From Gaoshiqia sediminis (lineage in GTDB: Bacteria > Bacteroidota > Bacteroidia > Bacteroidales > Prolixibacteraceae), in NCBI RefSeq assembly GCF_025907915.1, contig NZ_JAPAAF010000015.1:1-64000 (forward strand): 64,000 bases of DNA, read 5' to 3'. Below the pieces are notes generated by a model. That model saw only the letters and a program-made list of their open reading frames with translations, made no database searches and had not been told where the DNA came from. Both the position numbers and the translations under genes were made by a program. Positions 45,244 through 54,921 of this stretch are shown here, one piece after another. Each line of letters opens with the position of its first letter. The first letter of the stretch is position 1.

Positions 45244-47280
45244 TTAGTGGGTTTCTTCCGTTTCTTTTGCTTCAGTAATGGCGGCTGGTTTTTCCGTTTT
45301 AGTATCGTTGCCGTTGTCGCCAAGTTGTTCTTCTTTGGCCCACGGGCGCTTCCCAAAGATCGTTTCCAGGTCTTCGCCAAAGATCACTTCTTTTTCCAGC
45401 AGCTTTTCAGCCAGCGTTTTATGACCTTCCTGATGGTCTTTCAATACCTGTAAGGCTCGCTGGTACTGGTTGTCGATCAGTTCTTTTGCTTCGGCATCAA
45501 TCAGTTCGGCTGTTTTTTCGCTGTACGGCTTGGTAAAGCCAAAGTCGGTTTGCCCGGTTGAATCGTAAAAGCTTACGTTCCCCACTTTATCGCTCATGCC
45601 AAAGATGCTGATCATGGCATAGGCTTGCTTGGTGATTTTCTCCAGGTCGTTTTGGGCGCCCGACGAGATGGTTCCGAACACGAGCTGTTCGGCAGCGCGT
45701 CCGCCCAGGGCCGAGCACATTTCATCCAACAGCTGTTCTTTGGTGGTGATGGAGCGTTCTTCGGGCAGGTACCAGGCGGCGCCCAGCGCTTTGCCACGCG
45801 GTACAATGGTCACTTTCACCAGCGGATGGGCATGTTCCAGCAGCCAGCTGATGGTGGCATGTCCGGCTTCGTGATAAGCGATGCGGCGTTTTTCGTCTTT
45901 CGAGATGATCTTGTTTTTCTTCTCAAGTCCGCCAACAATGCGGTCCACCGCGTCCAGAAAGTCTTGTTTGGTAACTTTATTACGGTTTCTGCGAGCGGCA
46001 ATCAGGGCAGCCTCGTTACATACGTTGGCAATGTCGGCGCCCGAGAAGCCGGGAGTTTGCTTGGAGAGGAAGTTGACTTCCACCTCGTCGGCCAGTTTGA
46101 TGGGACGCAGGTGTACCTGAAAGATTTCGCGACGCTCGTTCAGGTCGGGCAGTTCCACATGGATCTGGCGGTCGAAACGGCCGGCGCGCATCAGGGCGCG
46201 ATCCAGAATGTCGGCCCGGTTGGTGGCCGCCAGGATGATCACCCCCGAGTTGGTGTCGAATCCATCCATCTCGGTAAGCAGTTGGTTCAGCGTGTTTTCG
46301 CGTTCGTCGTTCGATCCCATGTTCGGGTTTTTCCCACGGGCCCGGCCAATAGCATCAATCTCATCAATAAATACAATGCAAGGCGCTTTTTCCTTGGCCT
46401 GCTTAAAAAGGTCGCGCACACGCGAGGCCCCAACACCCACGAACATTTCCACAAAGTCGGAACCCGACATGGAGAAGAACGGAACATTGGCTTCGCCGGC
46501 AACGGCCTTGGCCAGTAAGGTTTTACCGGTTCCCGGAGGGCCAACCAGCAAGGCACCCTTGGGGATTTTCCCACCCAGCTTGGTATATTTGGCCGGGTTT
46601 TTCAGGAACTCAACAATTTCTTCCACTTCCTGTTTGGCCTCGGCCAATCCGGCCACGTCCTTGAAGGTCGTATTTACCCGTGAGTCTTTATCAAAGATTT
46701 TGGCCTGCGATTTTCCCACGCTGAAGATGTTACCGGCGCCTCCGGCTCCACCGCCGCCTTTACTCATGCGCCGGAAGATCCACCACCAAATGCCAATAAT
46801 GATGAGGAAGGGGAAAATCCATCCCAAAATTTCACTGAAGTAGTTGTGTACGGTTTTATATTCCAGGGAAATACGGTCGGAGTCGTTAAAATCGGCCTGG
46901 GCACTGCGCAGGTTGTCTTCGAAGGTTTCTACCGACCCAATGGTGAAAAAATAATGCGGCCCAAACTTCGAGGGTGTATTAAATCCCTGGTTCAGTTTAT
47001 CGGCATAGTCGGCATAGCTGTCTTCTTTCAGATAAATTTGGGCTTCTTCGCGGTTGACCACCACAATTTTTTCAATATCGTGGTTCTTGAGCATGGTGTT
47101 TTTAACTTCCTGCCAGTTGGTTTCAACGGGGCCCCCACCAAAGCTGAAATACTGAATGCCCAGGAATACGATAATCACGATCCCGTAAATCCAGTAAGGG
47201 TTGAATTTTGGCGGTTTCATACCGCCACTGAAGTTGCCCAGGTTGGAATTCTTCTTGCTTTTATTTGTTTTTTTAGTCAT
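45244..47280 (-). CDS. ftsH: ATP-dependent zinc metalloprotease FtsH
   Basis: This 678-residue inner-membrane protease degrades misassembled membrane proteins and regulatory targets. It has an N-terminal helix (about 28-48), a periplasmic domain and a second helix near 150-168. The AAA+ module has GPPGTGKT near 230, FIDEIDAIG and the arginine-finger region RAGRFDR. The zinc site is HEAGHA near 428. The C-terminal tail is acidic and Glu/Thr-rich. It lies 7 bases after rsfS and 10 before lutC, so these genes form one operon. Confidence 0.97.
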   Translation of the reverse strand: MTKKTNKSKKNSNLGNFSGGMKPPKFNPYWIYGIVIIVFLGIQYFSFGGGPVETNWQEVKNTMLKNHDIEKIVVVNREEAQIYLKEDSYADYADKLNQGFNTPSKFGPHYFFTIGSVETFEDNLRSAQADFNDSDRISLEYKTVHNYFSEILGWIFPFLIIIGIWWWIFRRMSKGGGGAGGAGNIFSVGKSQAKIFDKDSRVNTTFKDVAGLAEAKQEVEEIVEFLKNPAKYTKLGGKIPKGALLVGPPGTGKTLLAKAVAGEANVPFFSMSGSDFVEMFVGVGASRVRDLFKQAKEKAPCIVFIDEIDAIGRARGKNPNMGSNDERENTLNQLLTEMDGFDTNSGVIILAATNRADILDRALMRAGRFDRQIHVELPDLNERREIFQVHLRPIKLADEVEVNFLSKQTPGFSGADIANVCNEAALIAARRNRNKVTKQDFLDAVDRIVGGLEKKNKIISKDEKRRIAYHEAGHATISWLLEHAHPLVKVTIVPRGKALGAAWYLPEERSITTKEQLLDEMCSALGGRAAEQLVFGTISSGAQNDLEKITKQAYAMISIFGMSDKVGNVSFYDSTGQTDFGFTKPYSEKTAELIDAEAKELIDNQYQRALQVLKDHQEGHKTLAEKLLEKEVIFGEDLETIFGKRPWAKEEQLGDNGNDTKTEKPAAITEAKETEETH

Positions 47281-47287
47281 CTATTTC

Positions 47288-47665
47288 TTAATTTTCTGTA
47301 TTAATTTCTTCAATTGCTGCGTCGGCCCAAAGGTTCTCGATATCGTAAAAATTACGTGCCTCATGCTGAAATACATGCACCATCACATCGGCATAATCCA
47401 GTAGTATCCAGATCGAATTTTTGTAACCATCCTTGTGCCAGGCTTGTTCTCCGGTTATTTCTTCCACCGTATCTTCTACCGAATGGGCAATTGCATCCAC
47501 CTGAGTGGTGGAATTCCCGTGGCAGATGATGAAATAATTACATTCGGAGTGGTTTATTTTTGTTAAATCTATTTTGATAATATCTAATCCTTTTTTTCGT
47601 TCAATGCCTTCAATAATGGCATTAAGCAGTATTTGTGTGTCCCTCTCTTTTGGCGTTATACTCAT
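47288..47665 (-). CDS. rsfS: Ribosomal silencing factor RsfS
   Basis: This 125-residue protein of the RsfS/DUF143 family binds uL14 and blocks subunit joining in nutrient-poor conditions. Conserved segments are the central FIICHGNSTTQVDAI and the C-terminal WILLDYADVMVHVFQHEAR. It is the first gene of the ftsH-lutC-DUF2007-cdsA run and has a candidate promoter 19 bases upstream. Confidence 0.95.
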   Translation of the reverse strand: MSITPKERDTQILLNAIIEGIERKKGLDIIKIDLTKINHSECNYFIICHGNSTTQVDAIAHSVEDTVEEITGEQAWHKDGYKNSIWILLDYADVMVHVFQHEARNFYDIENLWADAAIEEINTEN

Positions 47666-47683
47666 AAATTCTTTTTAGGAATA

Positions 47684-47691
47684 CAAAGATA
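47684..47691 (-). promoter_or_regulatory. Candidate -7 element (TATCTTTG) of the rsfS-ftsH operon
   Basis: Fits TAnnTTTG on the minus strand, about 19 bases before the rsfS ATG, between rsfS and the divergent birA. Confidence 0.5.
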
Positions 47692-47789
47692 AATTTTTTC
47701 GTTTATTTTGACCGTTAAAACAGTCTTGGGTAATAACCTGAGGATGAAAAAAATAGTTTACGATCATTTGTTAAAAATTTCAAAAACTT

Positions 47790-48533
47790 ATGTCCCGATC
47801 CATCGGTCATACCATCATTTCGGTTCGGAGCACCGAAAGTACCAATAACTATGCCACCAGTCAAGTGCGTGAAAATGAAACGGAAGAGGGTACTGTCTTT
47901 TTGGCATACGAACAAACCTCCGGTCGCGGGCACCTGGCAAACAAGTGGGAAAGCGAACCCGGGAAAAATCTTACCTTTTCCATCTTCATGCGTCCGGTTT
48001 TTTTACCGCTCGATAAAACGTATGCCCTTTCGAAGGTCGTCTGCCTGGGCTTGGAGAGCTGTCTCAGCCGCCTGGTTGACCGGGTGAGCATAAAATGGCC
48101 CAACGATATTTATGTGGGCGACCGGAAAATTTGCGGCATTCTGATCGAGAATGGTATTATGAATGGCCAGATTTGTCAGAGTGTTATCGGCATCGGGCTC
48201 AATGTCAATCAAAAACAGTTTTTTTCGGATGCGCCCAATCCGGTCTCGCTGGCCATCTTAACCGGAGAGGAGTTTCAGCTGGATGAAATCCTGGATGAAT
48301 TATTGAAACAAATCGATTTTTATTATCAGCTCTTGGCAGAGGGCCGGCTTCAGGAACTGGATCAGCTGTTTCTCGCGAAGTTATACCGCTTCGGAGAGTG
48401 GCATCCGTTTCAGGACGAAGAACACCGGTACACCGGAAAGATCATCGGCATCAACGCAACCGGCCAGCTCCGCATCCAGGAACAGGACGGCCCCATCCAC
48501 GAATATCACTTCAAAGAGGTGGGGTATCTGTAA
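47790..48533 (+). CDS. birA: Biotin--[acetyl-CoA-carboxylase] ligase
   Basis: This 247-residue enzyme attaches biotin to carboxylase carrier proteins. The biotin/adenylate loop appears as ASGRGHLANKWES in related form (TSGRGHLANKWES here), followed by SIKWPNDIYVGDRKICGILIE with the catalytic Lys, and GIGLNVNQ. There is no N-terminal helix-turn-helix, so it is the non-regulatory type. It is divergent from rsfS. Confidence 0.94.
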   Translation: MSRSIGHTIISVRSTESTNNYATSQVRENETEEGTVFLAYEQTSGRGHLANKWESEPGKNLTFSIFMRPVFLPLDKTYALSKVVCLGLESCLSRLVDRVSIKWPNDIYVGDRKICGILIENGIMNGQICQSVIGIGLNVNQKQFFSDAPNPVSLAILTGEEFQLDEILDELLKQIDFYYQLLAEGRLQELDQLFLAKLYRFGEWHPFQDEEHRYTGKIIGINATGQLRIQEQDGPIHEYHFKEVGYL

Positions 48534-48542
48534 GGGGACGTT

Positions 48543-48685
48543 AGAAACTGTTTAAATTTTGCTCATTTTGATTTTTCGGATTACCCCGAACCCTAAAGGG
48601 AGCCCGAAAAATCAAACATACAGCCTTCAGGGGCGGAGTAAATTTTTTGATTTTGGGCGTGACTTTAAATTTTAAACAGTTTCTT
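48543..48685. repeat. 143-bp MITE-like inverted repeat
   Basis: The terminal arms AGAAACTGTTTAAATTT and AAATTTTAAACAGTTTCT face each other with one extra T. The inside holds further short inverted pieces (TTTTTCGG... and CCCGAAAAATC) and no ORF. It starts just after the birA stop codon. Confidence 0.75.
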
Positions 48686-48848
48686 ATTGTCAGGAATTGA
48701 CTTCTTGTCAACGGAATGATTGATTTTGTTTGGGAAAATGTCAATGGAATGATGTTTTTTCCCAGGCAAATGAATCGTCACGTGTTCTTCATCCCGACCC
48801 ATAGTTCCCTTCAATCCATATCCGTCTTTTCGTCTTACCATCTCCGGA

Positions 48849-48892
48849 TCTTCTGTGTATCTTCTGTATTTCTTCTGTATATCTTCTGTGTT
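48849..48892. repeat. Four tandem 11-bp repeats
   Basis: TCTTCTGTGTA, TCTTCTGTATT, TCTTCTGTATA and TCTTCTGTGTT follow one another with an exact 11-base period. They lie in the non-coding 48686..49116 region upstream of the gluconate permease gene; I see nothing else there. Confidence 0.9.
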
Positions 48893-49116
48893 TATGGATA
48901 CAGAAAATACATAGGAGAAATAGAGTATAAACCGGCTAAATATGGAGATGCTATAGCGCTGGCAGCAGGAAGGACTTTGGCTGGCAGATCACCGGGATTA
49001 AGTAACCGATAGGAGTTCAATGGATAGGTCAGCGGCCGTAAAGATGGTTTGTGCGTTGTTTTTCTGTAAATAATTCATTTATTTTCACATATCTAAGCTA
49101 AATCAAACAAACGACC

Positions 49117-50472
49117 ATGAACGAAATCTTCCTGTTGGGCGGCGTAGTCTTTGCCATTCTGCTGCTGCTTTTCCTGGTGTTGAAGTTGAAAATCCATGCG
49201 TTTATTGCCTTGCTGATCGTCAGCATCGTGGTGGGGGTGGTCAGTGGGATGGACTTTGGCCCGATCATCGACAGTATGAAAGAGGGGATGGGCAGCACCC
49301 TGGGCTTTGTGGCCACAGTGGTAGGTTTGGGCGCCATTTTCGGGCAGATGCTGGAATCGTCGGGCGGGGCCGAATCGATTGCCCTGTACCTGCTCAGCAA
49401 GTTTGGCGAGAAGCGGGCTTCCTGGGCGCTGGTGCTGACCGGCTTTATCGTGGCTATCCCTGTTTTTTTCGATGTGGGCCTCATCATCCTCATCCCGATT
49501 GTTTATGAACTCACCAAACAAGCACGGCGTTCGGTGTTGTACTATGCTATACCGTTGCTGGCCGGACTGGCCATTACCCATTCGTTTATACCGCCCACGC
49601 CGGGGCCGGTGGCGGTGGCCGAAATCCTGGGGGCTCAACTGGGGTGGGTCATCCTGATGGGCGTCATCATCAGTGTTCCCACGGCCATTGTTGCCGGGCC
49701 GGTTTTCGGGAAATACATCAGCAATAAAATAAAAATTGATGCCCCCGATTATTTTTCGGAGCGGGAGCCGGGTGAGGAACAAAAGCCTTTGCCGTCTTTT
49801 CCGACCATTGTTTTCATCATAGCCTTGCCCTTGGTGCTGATCGTCGGGAATTCGGTGGCCGAAGTGCTGTTCAGCAAAGGCATCATGCCGGATGGTGTGC
49901 TGTACCAGACCATCGGCCTGCTGGGGCATCCGTTTTCGGCCCTGATCATTTCCACCTTGCTGGCCTTGTACGTGCTGGGTGTGAAACGTGGTTTCAGCAA
50001 GGATCAGTTGATGGCCCTCTCGAACAAGGCGCTGGGCCCCGCGGGTTTGATCATTTTGGTGACCGGGGCTGGGGGCGTGTTCAAGCAGGTGCTGATTGAC
50101 AGCGGCATTGGCGCCATGCTGGCCGAACGATTGGCCAACTCGGCCATGCCGCCGATTGTGTTGGCCTATCTGATTGCCGCGGTGGTTAGGGTGATTCAGG
50201 GATCGGCCACCGTTTCGATGATCACTGCCGCCGGGATTATGGCCCCGCTGATTACGGCTTTCGACCTTGGACAAATCGATAAGGCGCTGGTGGTACTGGC
50301 CATCGCTGCCGGGGCCACCATCCTGTCGCACGTAAATGATAGCGGCTTTTGGCTGGTTGGTAAGTATTTGGGCATGAACGAAAAAGAAACCCTGCGCTCA
50401 TGGACGGTCATGGAGACCCTCATTTCAGTTGTCGGTTTTCTGTTGATTTTGCTGGTTAGCTTTTTCGTTTAA
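49117..50472 (+). CDS. Gluconate:H+ symporter (GntP family)
   Basis: The 451-residue protein has about 12-14 membrane helices and the GntP pattern. Segments include GFIVAIPVFFDVGLIILIPI, THSFIPPTPGPVAVAEILGA, GAGGVFKQVLIDSG and HVNDSGFWLVGKYLGM. GntP transporters import gluconate or related sugar acids with protons; the exact substrate is not certain. No sugar-acid kinase or dehydratase gene is adjacent. Confidence 0.92.
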   Translation: MNEIFLLGGVVFAILLLLFLVLKLKIHAFIALLIVSIVVGVVSGMDFGPIIDSMKEGMGSTLGFVATVVGLGAIFGQMLESSGGAESIALYLLSKFGEKRASWALVLTGFIVAIPVFFDVGLIILIPIVYELTKQARRSVLYYAIPLLAGLAITHSFIPPTPGPVAVAEILGAQLGWVILMGVIISVPTAIVAGPVFGKYISNKIKIDAPDYFSEREPGEEQKPLPSFPTIVFIIALPLVLIVGNSVAEVLFSKGIMPDGVLYQTIGLLGHPFSALIISTLLALYVLGVKRGFSKDQLMALSNKALGPAGLIILVTGAGGVFKQVLIDSGIGAMLAERLANSAMPPIVLAYLIAAVVRVIQGSATVSMITAAGIMAPLITAFDLGQIDKALVVLAIAAGATILSHVNDSGFWLVGKYLGMNEKETLRSWTVMETLISVVGFLLILLVSFFV

Positions 50473-50575
50473 AAAGTGATAAGCTGAAGTTAAAAAGATT
50501 AATTTAGCGTGTTTGAATTTCAGTACTGCTACCGTTTGTGATACTGAAATTTCTGAACAATTAAGCGAATGTTAT

Positions 50576-51988
50576 ATGAAAAACACAAAGCATATCCGGA
50601 TGAATAAATTACTCGTCTATTTTTTCCTCTTGCTGACTCTCTTCTACTCGTGTAAAGATGATGATCCTATTGTTGAGGAGGAAGATCCGATTGCAGAAGA
50701 GATTTTGGCTGCAAATGCCTGGATTCGAGAGAACATGGAGGATTTGTACCTGTGGAATAATAAACTGCCGGAAATTGACGATACCAAAGAAGCCGATTCG
50801 GAAGAGTATTTCTATAAGCTGATCTATGAAGCCGAAGATAAATGGTCGTGGATTACCGACGATTATGCTTCGTTGGCCGCCGAGTTTGCCGGGGTACCGG
50901 TAACCATGGGTTTTGATCCGGCCTTTTATTTGTTTTCCGATGGTACCAGTGTTTATATTGTGGTAAACTACGTGTATCCCGGTTCGGCTGCCGAAGAGGC
51001 CGGATTGAAACGCGGCGACATCATTCTTTCCATCAACAATACCAATCTGAATACGGAAAATTACTACACCCTGTATTCCGGCAGTGCTTATTCGGTGCAG
51101 TTGGGCTCGCTCAGCGGGAGTACCATCAGCCCGTCGGGTGTTTCGTACAGCCTGACCGCCCGGGTCACGACTACCAATCCTTCTGTACATCACGAGGTTA
51201 TCGAAACCGAAGGCCATAAAATCGGTTATCTGGCATATGTGGAGTTTGTGGCCGGAAGCAACGATGGCTTTCTGGAGACGCTGGACCAGATTTTTACTGA
51301 ATTCAACACCACGGGCATTACCGACCTGATTGTTGACTTGCGCTATAATCCGGGCGGAGAGATTGATGCGGCAGCTTATTTGGCTTCTGAGATTGCACCG
51401 GCAAATGTGGTTTCGGCTGGCGAAGTGCTGGTGGGAATGAGGTATAACGATGAGCTCCAATCATATCTTGAATATTCTGGCGAAGAGTATGCCGACTATC
51501 TTTCGTACCGTTTTCTGGACGATGTTAGTGGGAATGTCAATTTGCAGCGGGTTTTCTTCCTGACAACCTCAGGAACGGCTTCGGCCAGCGAATTGCTTAT
51601 CACCGGTTTGGAACCTTACATGGATGTGGTGCACATTGGTGAGCCTACTTACGGGAAATATACCGGCGCCTGGGTGATTCCCGATGACCAGGAAGAATGG
51701 GCGATGGTGCCTATCGTATTGAAATATGCCAACACTTTTGGTTATACCGATTTTAAAGATGGCTTGACGCCTGATTATGTGCTGAAAGACGACGTGTTGG
51801 CGGGCATTCCGTTGGGTGATACCTCCGATCCGATGGTCGCCAAAGCGATTGAGCTGATTACCGGACAAACGACAATCGTGGCAGTTGCCAAATCGTCCAG
51901 GATGAAGGTGTTGGGAAAACAGCTTTTCCCCAAAGCCCTGGAGCTAAAGAAGAACCTGTTTGTTCCCGGTCCGGAGCTTCTCAGGTAG
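50576..51988 (+). CDS. S41 family peptidase lipoprotein (C-terminal processing protease-like)
   Basis: From ATG 50576 (alternative ATG 50600) the roughly 470-residue product starts with a lipoprotein signal ending at the lipobox Cys in LFYSCKDDD, followed by an acidic stretch. A PDZ domain (VYPGSAAEEAGLKRGDIILSI) and the S41 catalytic core follow. The core has LIVDLRYNPGGEIDAA, the Ser in TTSGTASASELL and the Lys in GEPTYGKYTG. It is expected to be anchored in the outer membrane or periplasm. The substrate is unknown. A frame beginning at 50513 is longer but puts the signal inside. Confidence 0.9.
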   Translation: MKNTKHIRMNKLLVYFFLLLTLFYSCKDDDPIVEEEDPIAEEILAANAWIRENMEDLYLWNNKLPEIDDTKEADSEEYFYKLIYEAEDKWSWITDDYASLAAEFAGVPVTMGFDPAFYLFSDGTSVYIVVNYVYPGSAAEEAGLKRGDIILSINNTNLNTENYYTLYSGSAYSVQLGSLSGSTISPSGVSYSLTARVTTTNPSVHHEVIETEGHKIGYLAYVEFVAGSNDGFLETLDQIFTEFNTTGITDLIVDLRYNPGGEIDAAAYLASEIAPANVVSAGEVLVGMRYNDELQSYLEYSGEEYADYLSYRFLDDVSGNVNLQRVFFLTTSGTASASELLITGLEPYMDVVHIGEPTYGKYTGAWVIPDDQEEWAMVPIVLKYANTFGYTDFKDGLTPDYVLKDDVLAGIPLGDTSDPMVAKAIELITGQTTIVAVAKSSRMKVLGKQLFPKALELKKNLFVPGPELLR

Positions 51989-52030
51989 CAGAACCGGATC
52001 CCTATTTATGGGGATAGTCAGCTGCCTGTT

Positions 52031-52621
52031 TCAAATTAACTCTTCGGGATTGATGTCGCTGATGTCAATCAATTTGTTCATAATGGCATACATGGTAAGC
52101 CCGGAAATGGAGCGTATATTCAGCTTTTCGGTAATGTTTTTCCGGTGCGAAATAACGGTGTGGATGCTGATGTTGAGCCTATCGGCAATTTCTTTGTTGG
52201 CCAGTCCCAATGCAACCAGCCGGATCACGTCCTTTTCGCGCAGGGTGAGATCGCCGTTTTCGGGCAGAACAGCTTTCTGCTTGCTGGCCGATTTGCGGAT
52301 AACCTGGATGAGCTGCTGTATTTGCAGGGCTGATGAGAATATATTTAGCCGATATTCGTAAGGCTGAGGTTGGTCGTCGTGAGAAACACCAACCAGAAAC
52401 AGTTGGTTCGTACGCCGGAGCTTTTCATCGAGTTTGGGGGGGAGCTGCTGTCCTGCTTCCAGCATGACGATGACCAGGCTGTTGTTGATACCCGAAAACG
52501 CTTCCAGGTCGGAAACAGAAACCAGCTGGGTAATCTCCATGCTGAAGTATTCCTGAAGGATCACGGCCAGTCCCCGGCGAACAATTTCGGATGGATGGAT
52601 GATAAAAAGGTTCTCTTCCAT
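52031..52621 (-). CDS. LuxR-type regulator with degenerate receiver domain
   Basis: The 196-residue protein has a CheY-like N-terminal half, but its acidic pair is replaced (FIIHPSEIVRRG) and the phosphoacceptor position reads VIVMLEAG with no Asp. Phosphorylation is therefore unlikely. The C-terminal LuxR/GerE helix-turn-helix is intact (LTLREKDVIRLVALGLANKEI, then SIHTVISHRKNI). It is the second gene after a hemerythrin-domain protein, with only three bases between them. The pair probably acts together, perhaps in a response to oxygen or nitric oxide. Confidence 0.88.
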   Translation of the reverse strand: MEENLFIIHPSEIVRRGLAVILQEYFSMEITQLVSVSDLEAFSGINNSLVIVMLEAGQQLPPKLDEKLRRTNQLFLVGVSHDDQPQPYEYRLNIFSSALQIQQLIQVIRKSASKQKAVLPENGDLTLREKDVIRLVALGLANKEIADRLNISIHTVISHRKNITEKLNIRSISGLTMYAIMNKLIDISDINPEELI

Positions 52622-52624
52622 TGT

Positions 52625-53335
52625 TTAGCGGCTTCCTTGTTGCGTTAGTTCCTGTTCCAGTTTTTCCACTTGTACTACCAGAATGTTGTCTTCTATCCGG
52701 GCGTGATCGTACAAATCTTTCTCGAACTGGGCAAGCGCGAATAAGAACTCGTTCATGTCGTTGTGGTTGTACCCTGGTTCCAGGTATTTGATGATCAGGT
52801 TTTTCAGATCCGTTAGCTTTTCTTCCACATTGGTGTGCTCGTTTTCAAATACCTGAATCGAAGTTTGGTCGTTTCGAAGCTGCCGGTTTTTATACAGATC
52901 GATGATGTACGGGAAAACTTTTTCGTCTTCTAGTTGAAGGTGGAGCAACAGTTCGTGTTTGTACTTCTGGTAAAACGAACCGATCATTTTCAGGCTGGCG
53001 CAGTCGTTTCCGCAACTCACCAGAACCTGGTTCAGCAACCGTTCAATTTTGGGAAGCACATAGCCAATGTAATAGTTATGCGTATTTTTTAGGTAATCGA
53101 TCAGTAGCAGCGGCGAAAACGACAACAGTTCCGCTTCGGGGAAATAATTCTCGTCGTTATAGGTATTGACGATGGCCAGGAAAAAATCGGCGTTCACCTC
53201 TTGTTCGCGGCACAATTCGCCAATCGTTTTTTCCTTGAATCCCAGCCGGATGCCAAAACGGTTGATCACCGGTAACAAGTTGTAGTTACTGGTAACCAAC
53301 GAGCTCATTTTATCATTTTTATTAAAAATCTTCAT
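52625..53335 (-). CDS. Hemerythrin-domain protein (RIC/ScdA-like)
   Basis: The 236-residue protein has an N-terminal portion resembling the ScdA_N/DUF542 region (LPVINRFGIRLGFKEKTI). A four-helix hemerythrin domain follows with iron ligands in THNYYIGYVLP, KHELLLHLQLEDEKVFP, ENEHTNVEEK and DHARIEDNIL. RIC/ScdA proteins help repair iron-sulfur centres damaged by nitric oxide or oxygen. It starts the two-gene unit with the LuxR regulator. The ATG at 53308 is an alternative start. Confidence 0.88.
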   Translation of the reverse strand: MKIFNKNDKMSSLVTSNYNLLPVINRFGIRLGFKEKTIGELCREQEVNADFFLAIVNTYNDENYFPEAELLSFSPLLLIDYLKNTHNYYIGYVLPKIERLLNQVLVSCGNDCASLKMIGSFYQKYKHELLLHLQLEDEKVFPYIIDLYKNRQLRNDQTSIQVFENEHTNVEEKLTDLKNLIIKYLEPGYNHNDMNEFLFALAQFEKDLYDHARIEDNILVVQVEKLEQELTQQGSR

Positions 53336-53497
53336 AAAGCTTTTTTGATCCTGTCATCTATTTTTCTGCTTGTAATGATGGCTAACTGTATTACAACAGC
53401 TGTTAACCGGCTTGGTTGAATAATAATGGTGAAAAAACGCTGCCGTGCCACCGGGAGTGATCGTCCCGTTCATCTTTATGTCTGCATGAATCAGACG

Positions 53498-53505
53498 CAA
53501 AGGTA
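53498..53505 (-). promoter_or_regulatory. Candidate -7 element (TACCTTTG) of the hemerythrin unit
   Basis: Fits TAnnTTTG on the minus strand. It would give a leader of about 155 bases. No -33 element is at the proper spacing. Confidence 0.3.
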
Positions 53506-53650
53506 TATTACATAGGTCAATATCTTTTATCCCAATTTATAGGGATTTTTTGCAGGGGCATGTGAATCTGTATCACCGTGGAAGCGGACTTCTTCTTGCG
53601 AAATATTCTGTTGTAACTGAAGAATCAAAAGGTCTCCCGGAGCTGCTTAT

Positions 53651-53745
53651 CCGCTAAGCGGTTTCAAACCATCGGGTGCATATCCGCTAAGCGGTTCCAT
53701 TTCATTGGGTGCTTATCCGCTAAGCGGTTCCAAACCGCTAAGCGG
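53651..53745. repeat. REP cluster 1 (four CCGCTAAGCGG copies)
   Basis: Exact 11-mers lie at 53651, 53684, 53717 and 53735. Three are in ATCCGCTAAGCGGTT context and the last in AACCGCTAAGCGGAT context, so the last two face each other as an inverted pair. The spacer GGTGCTTAT-like text repeats as well. The region 53346..53640 before it holds no gene. Confidence 0.92.
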
Positions 53746-53784
53746 ATTATGAACTAAGGGGATTACTGAAACGCTAGTTTGATG

Positions 53785-53957
53785 TTGGATGTCAGAAGAC
53801 TTTTTTCAGCATACTTTCATCAATCAGCATCATCGACTGAACGTAGAAATCTTTTTTGTCGAGACCGACATATTGAAATGTGAGATAATTATTTGCCAGT
53901 GTGCCTTTTTTAGAGCCTGCAAAACTTTTCAACCTCTAGCCGGAAAATTAATCATCG
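53785..53957 (-). pseudogene. Extra copy of the RAYT gene 3' end (copy 1)
   Basis: Over roughly 125 bases this matches the 3' end of the transposase gene at 54063..54190 in the same orientation, encoding its last 40 or so residues with frame-disrupting changes. Similarity to the third copy (54922..55097) continues further, through AGAGCCTGC and CGGAAAATTAATCATCGG. Confidence 0.8.
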
Positions 53958-53966
53958 GGTGCTTAT

Positions 53967-54028
53967 CCGCTAAGCGGTTTCAAATAATCGGGTGCTTATC
54001 CGCTAAGCGGTTTCAAACCGCTAAGCGG
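53967..54028. repeat. REP cluster 2 (three CCGCTAAGCGG copies)
   Basis: Exact 11-mers lie at 53967, 54000 and 54018. The cluster ends 44 bases before the transposase stop codon, with the same ACTAAGGGGATTACTGAAAC flank seen after cluster 1. Confidence 0.92.
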
Positions 54029-54071
54029 ATTAACTAAGGGGATTACTGAAACGCTAGTTCAATGTTGGATG

Positions 54072-54701
54072 TCAGAAGACTTTTTTCAGTATACTTTCAT
54101 CTAGCAGCATCATCGACTGTGCGTAGAAATCTTCTGGGTCGAGACCGACATATTGAAATGCAAGATACTTATTGGCCAGTGTGCCTTTTCTTAAACCGGC
54201 GAAATCGCGAAACGATGAAAACTCCCATTCTTCCGGTTTGGTTACCAGTCCGGCCATTACCGGATTTTGGTGAATATAGTTAAAACAGGTGGTAAGGTAG
54301 TCGGGCACAGACGCGTTAAACGATTCGGATCTGCTGAGCGCTTTTTCAAATTCAACATCATTCAGGCATTTTGCTTTGGTATTATGCGAGAAGAGTTTGC
54401 CACGCCGGTTTTCCTGTTTGTTAATTGCCTGTGCGTAGCTGCTCAATAATCCCCCAATGTTTTTGGACAATATTTGTAATGCAGGTCTGTGCTTTTCCGT
54501 TGTGTTTGTGCAACCGTCTTCTGTGGCAACTACAAGAAAATGAAAATGGTTTGGCATTAAAACCCAGTCAAGAATCTCACAATATGGGGCAATAAGTTCT
54601 TTCGTTTTCTTGAGGAAAAACAGATAATTGTCACGATGGTGAAAAACCGTTTCGTTTGATCGGTTGTAAATGTGATAAACAGCATTTGGTTCGAAATGCA
54701 T
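54072..54701 (-). CDS. REP-associated tyrosine transposase (RAYT)
   Basis: The 209-residue protein starts MHFEPNAVYHIYNRSNE and has the HUH motif in VLMPNHFHFLVVA, then a Tyr-containing helix in CFNYIHQNPVMAGLV. Both are characteristic of Y1 transposases of the RAYT group. The C-terminal extension FRDFAGLRKGTLANKYLAF is typical too. The gene is intact and sits exactly between REP clusters 2 and 3. RAYTs cut and join at REP hairpins, and this gene is probably responsible for the array. It is unrelated in repeat type to the RAYT at 22 kb. Confidence 0.92.
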   Translation of the reverse strand: MHFEPNAVYHIYNRSNETVFHHRDNYLFFLKKTKELIAPYCEILDWVLMPNHFHFLVVATEDGCTNTTEKHRPALQILSKNIGGLLSSYAQAINKQENRRGKLFSHNTKAKCLNDVEFEKALSRSESFNASVPDYLTTCFNYIHQNPVMAGLVTKPEEWEFSSFRDFAGLRKGTLANKYLAFQYVGLDPEDFYAQSMMLLDESILKKVF

Positions 54702-54836
54702 TTTTCTTTTAAAGTTAGTTATTTATTCTGCCATATTCACTTCTAGGTAAGAACTCAACGTTTTTTATGTATCTGCAAGGCGGGATGTTAAGACAGTTAG
54801 CTGGTTGCCATCGTGAGCGTATCAGCGGGTGCTTAT

Positions 54837-54898
54837 CCGCTAAGCGGTTTCAAACCATCAGGAGCTTATCCGCTAAGCGGTTCTAAACCGCTAAGCGG
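54837..54898. repeat. REP cluster 3 (three CCGCTAAGCGG copies)
   Basis: Exact 11-mers lie at 54837, 54870 and 54888, with the same spacing (33 and 18 bases) as cluster 2. Confidence 0.92.
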
Positions 54899-54921
54899 AT
54901 TATTGAAGCCATCGTTCGATG

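Noticed and set aside
49093-50331. 412-codon open frame on the minus strand
   Set aside because: It lies wholly antisense to the GntP gene and is rich in His, Gln and Arg, typical of an antisense reading of a GC-rich membrane-protein gene; no family features.
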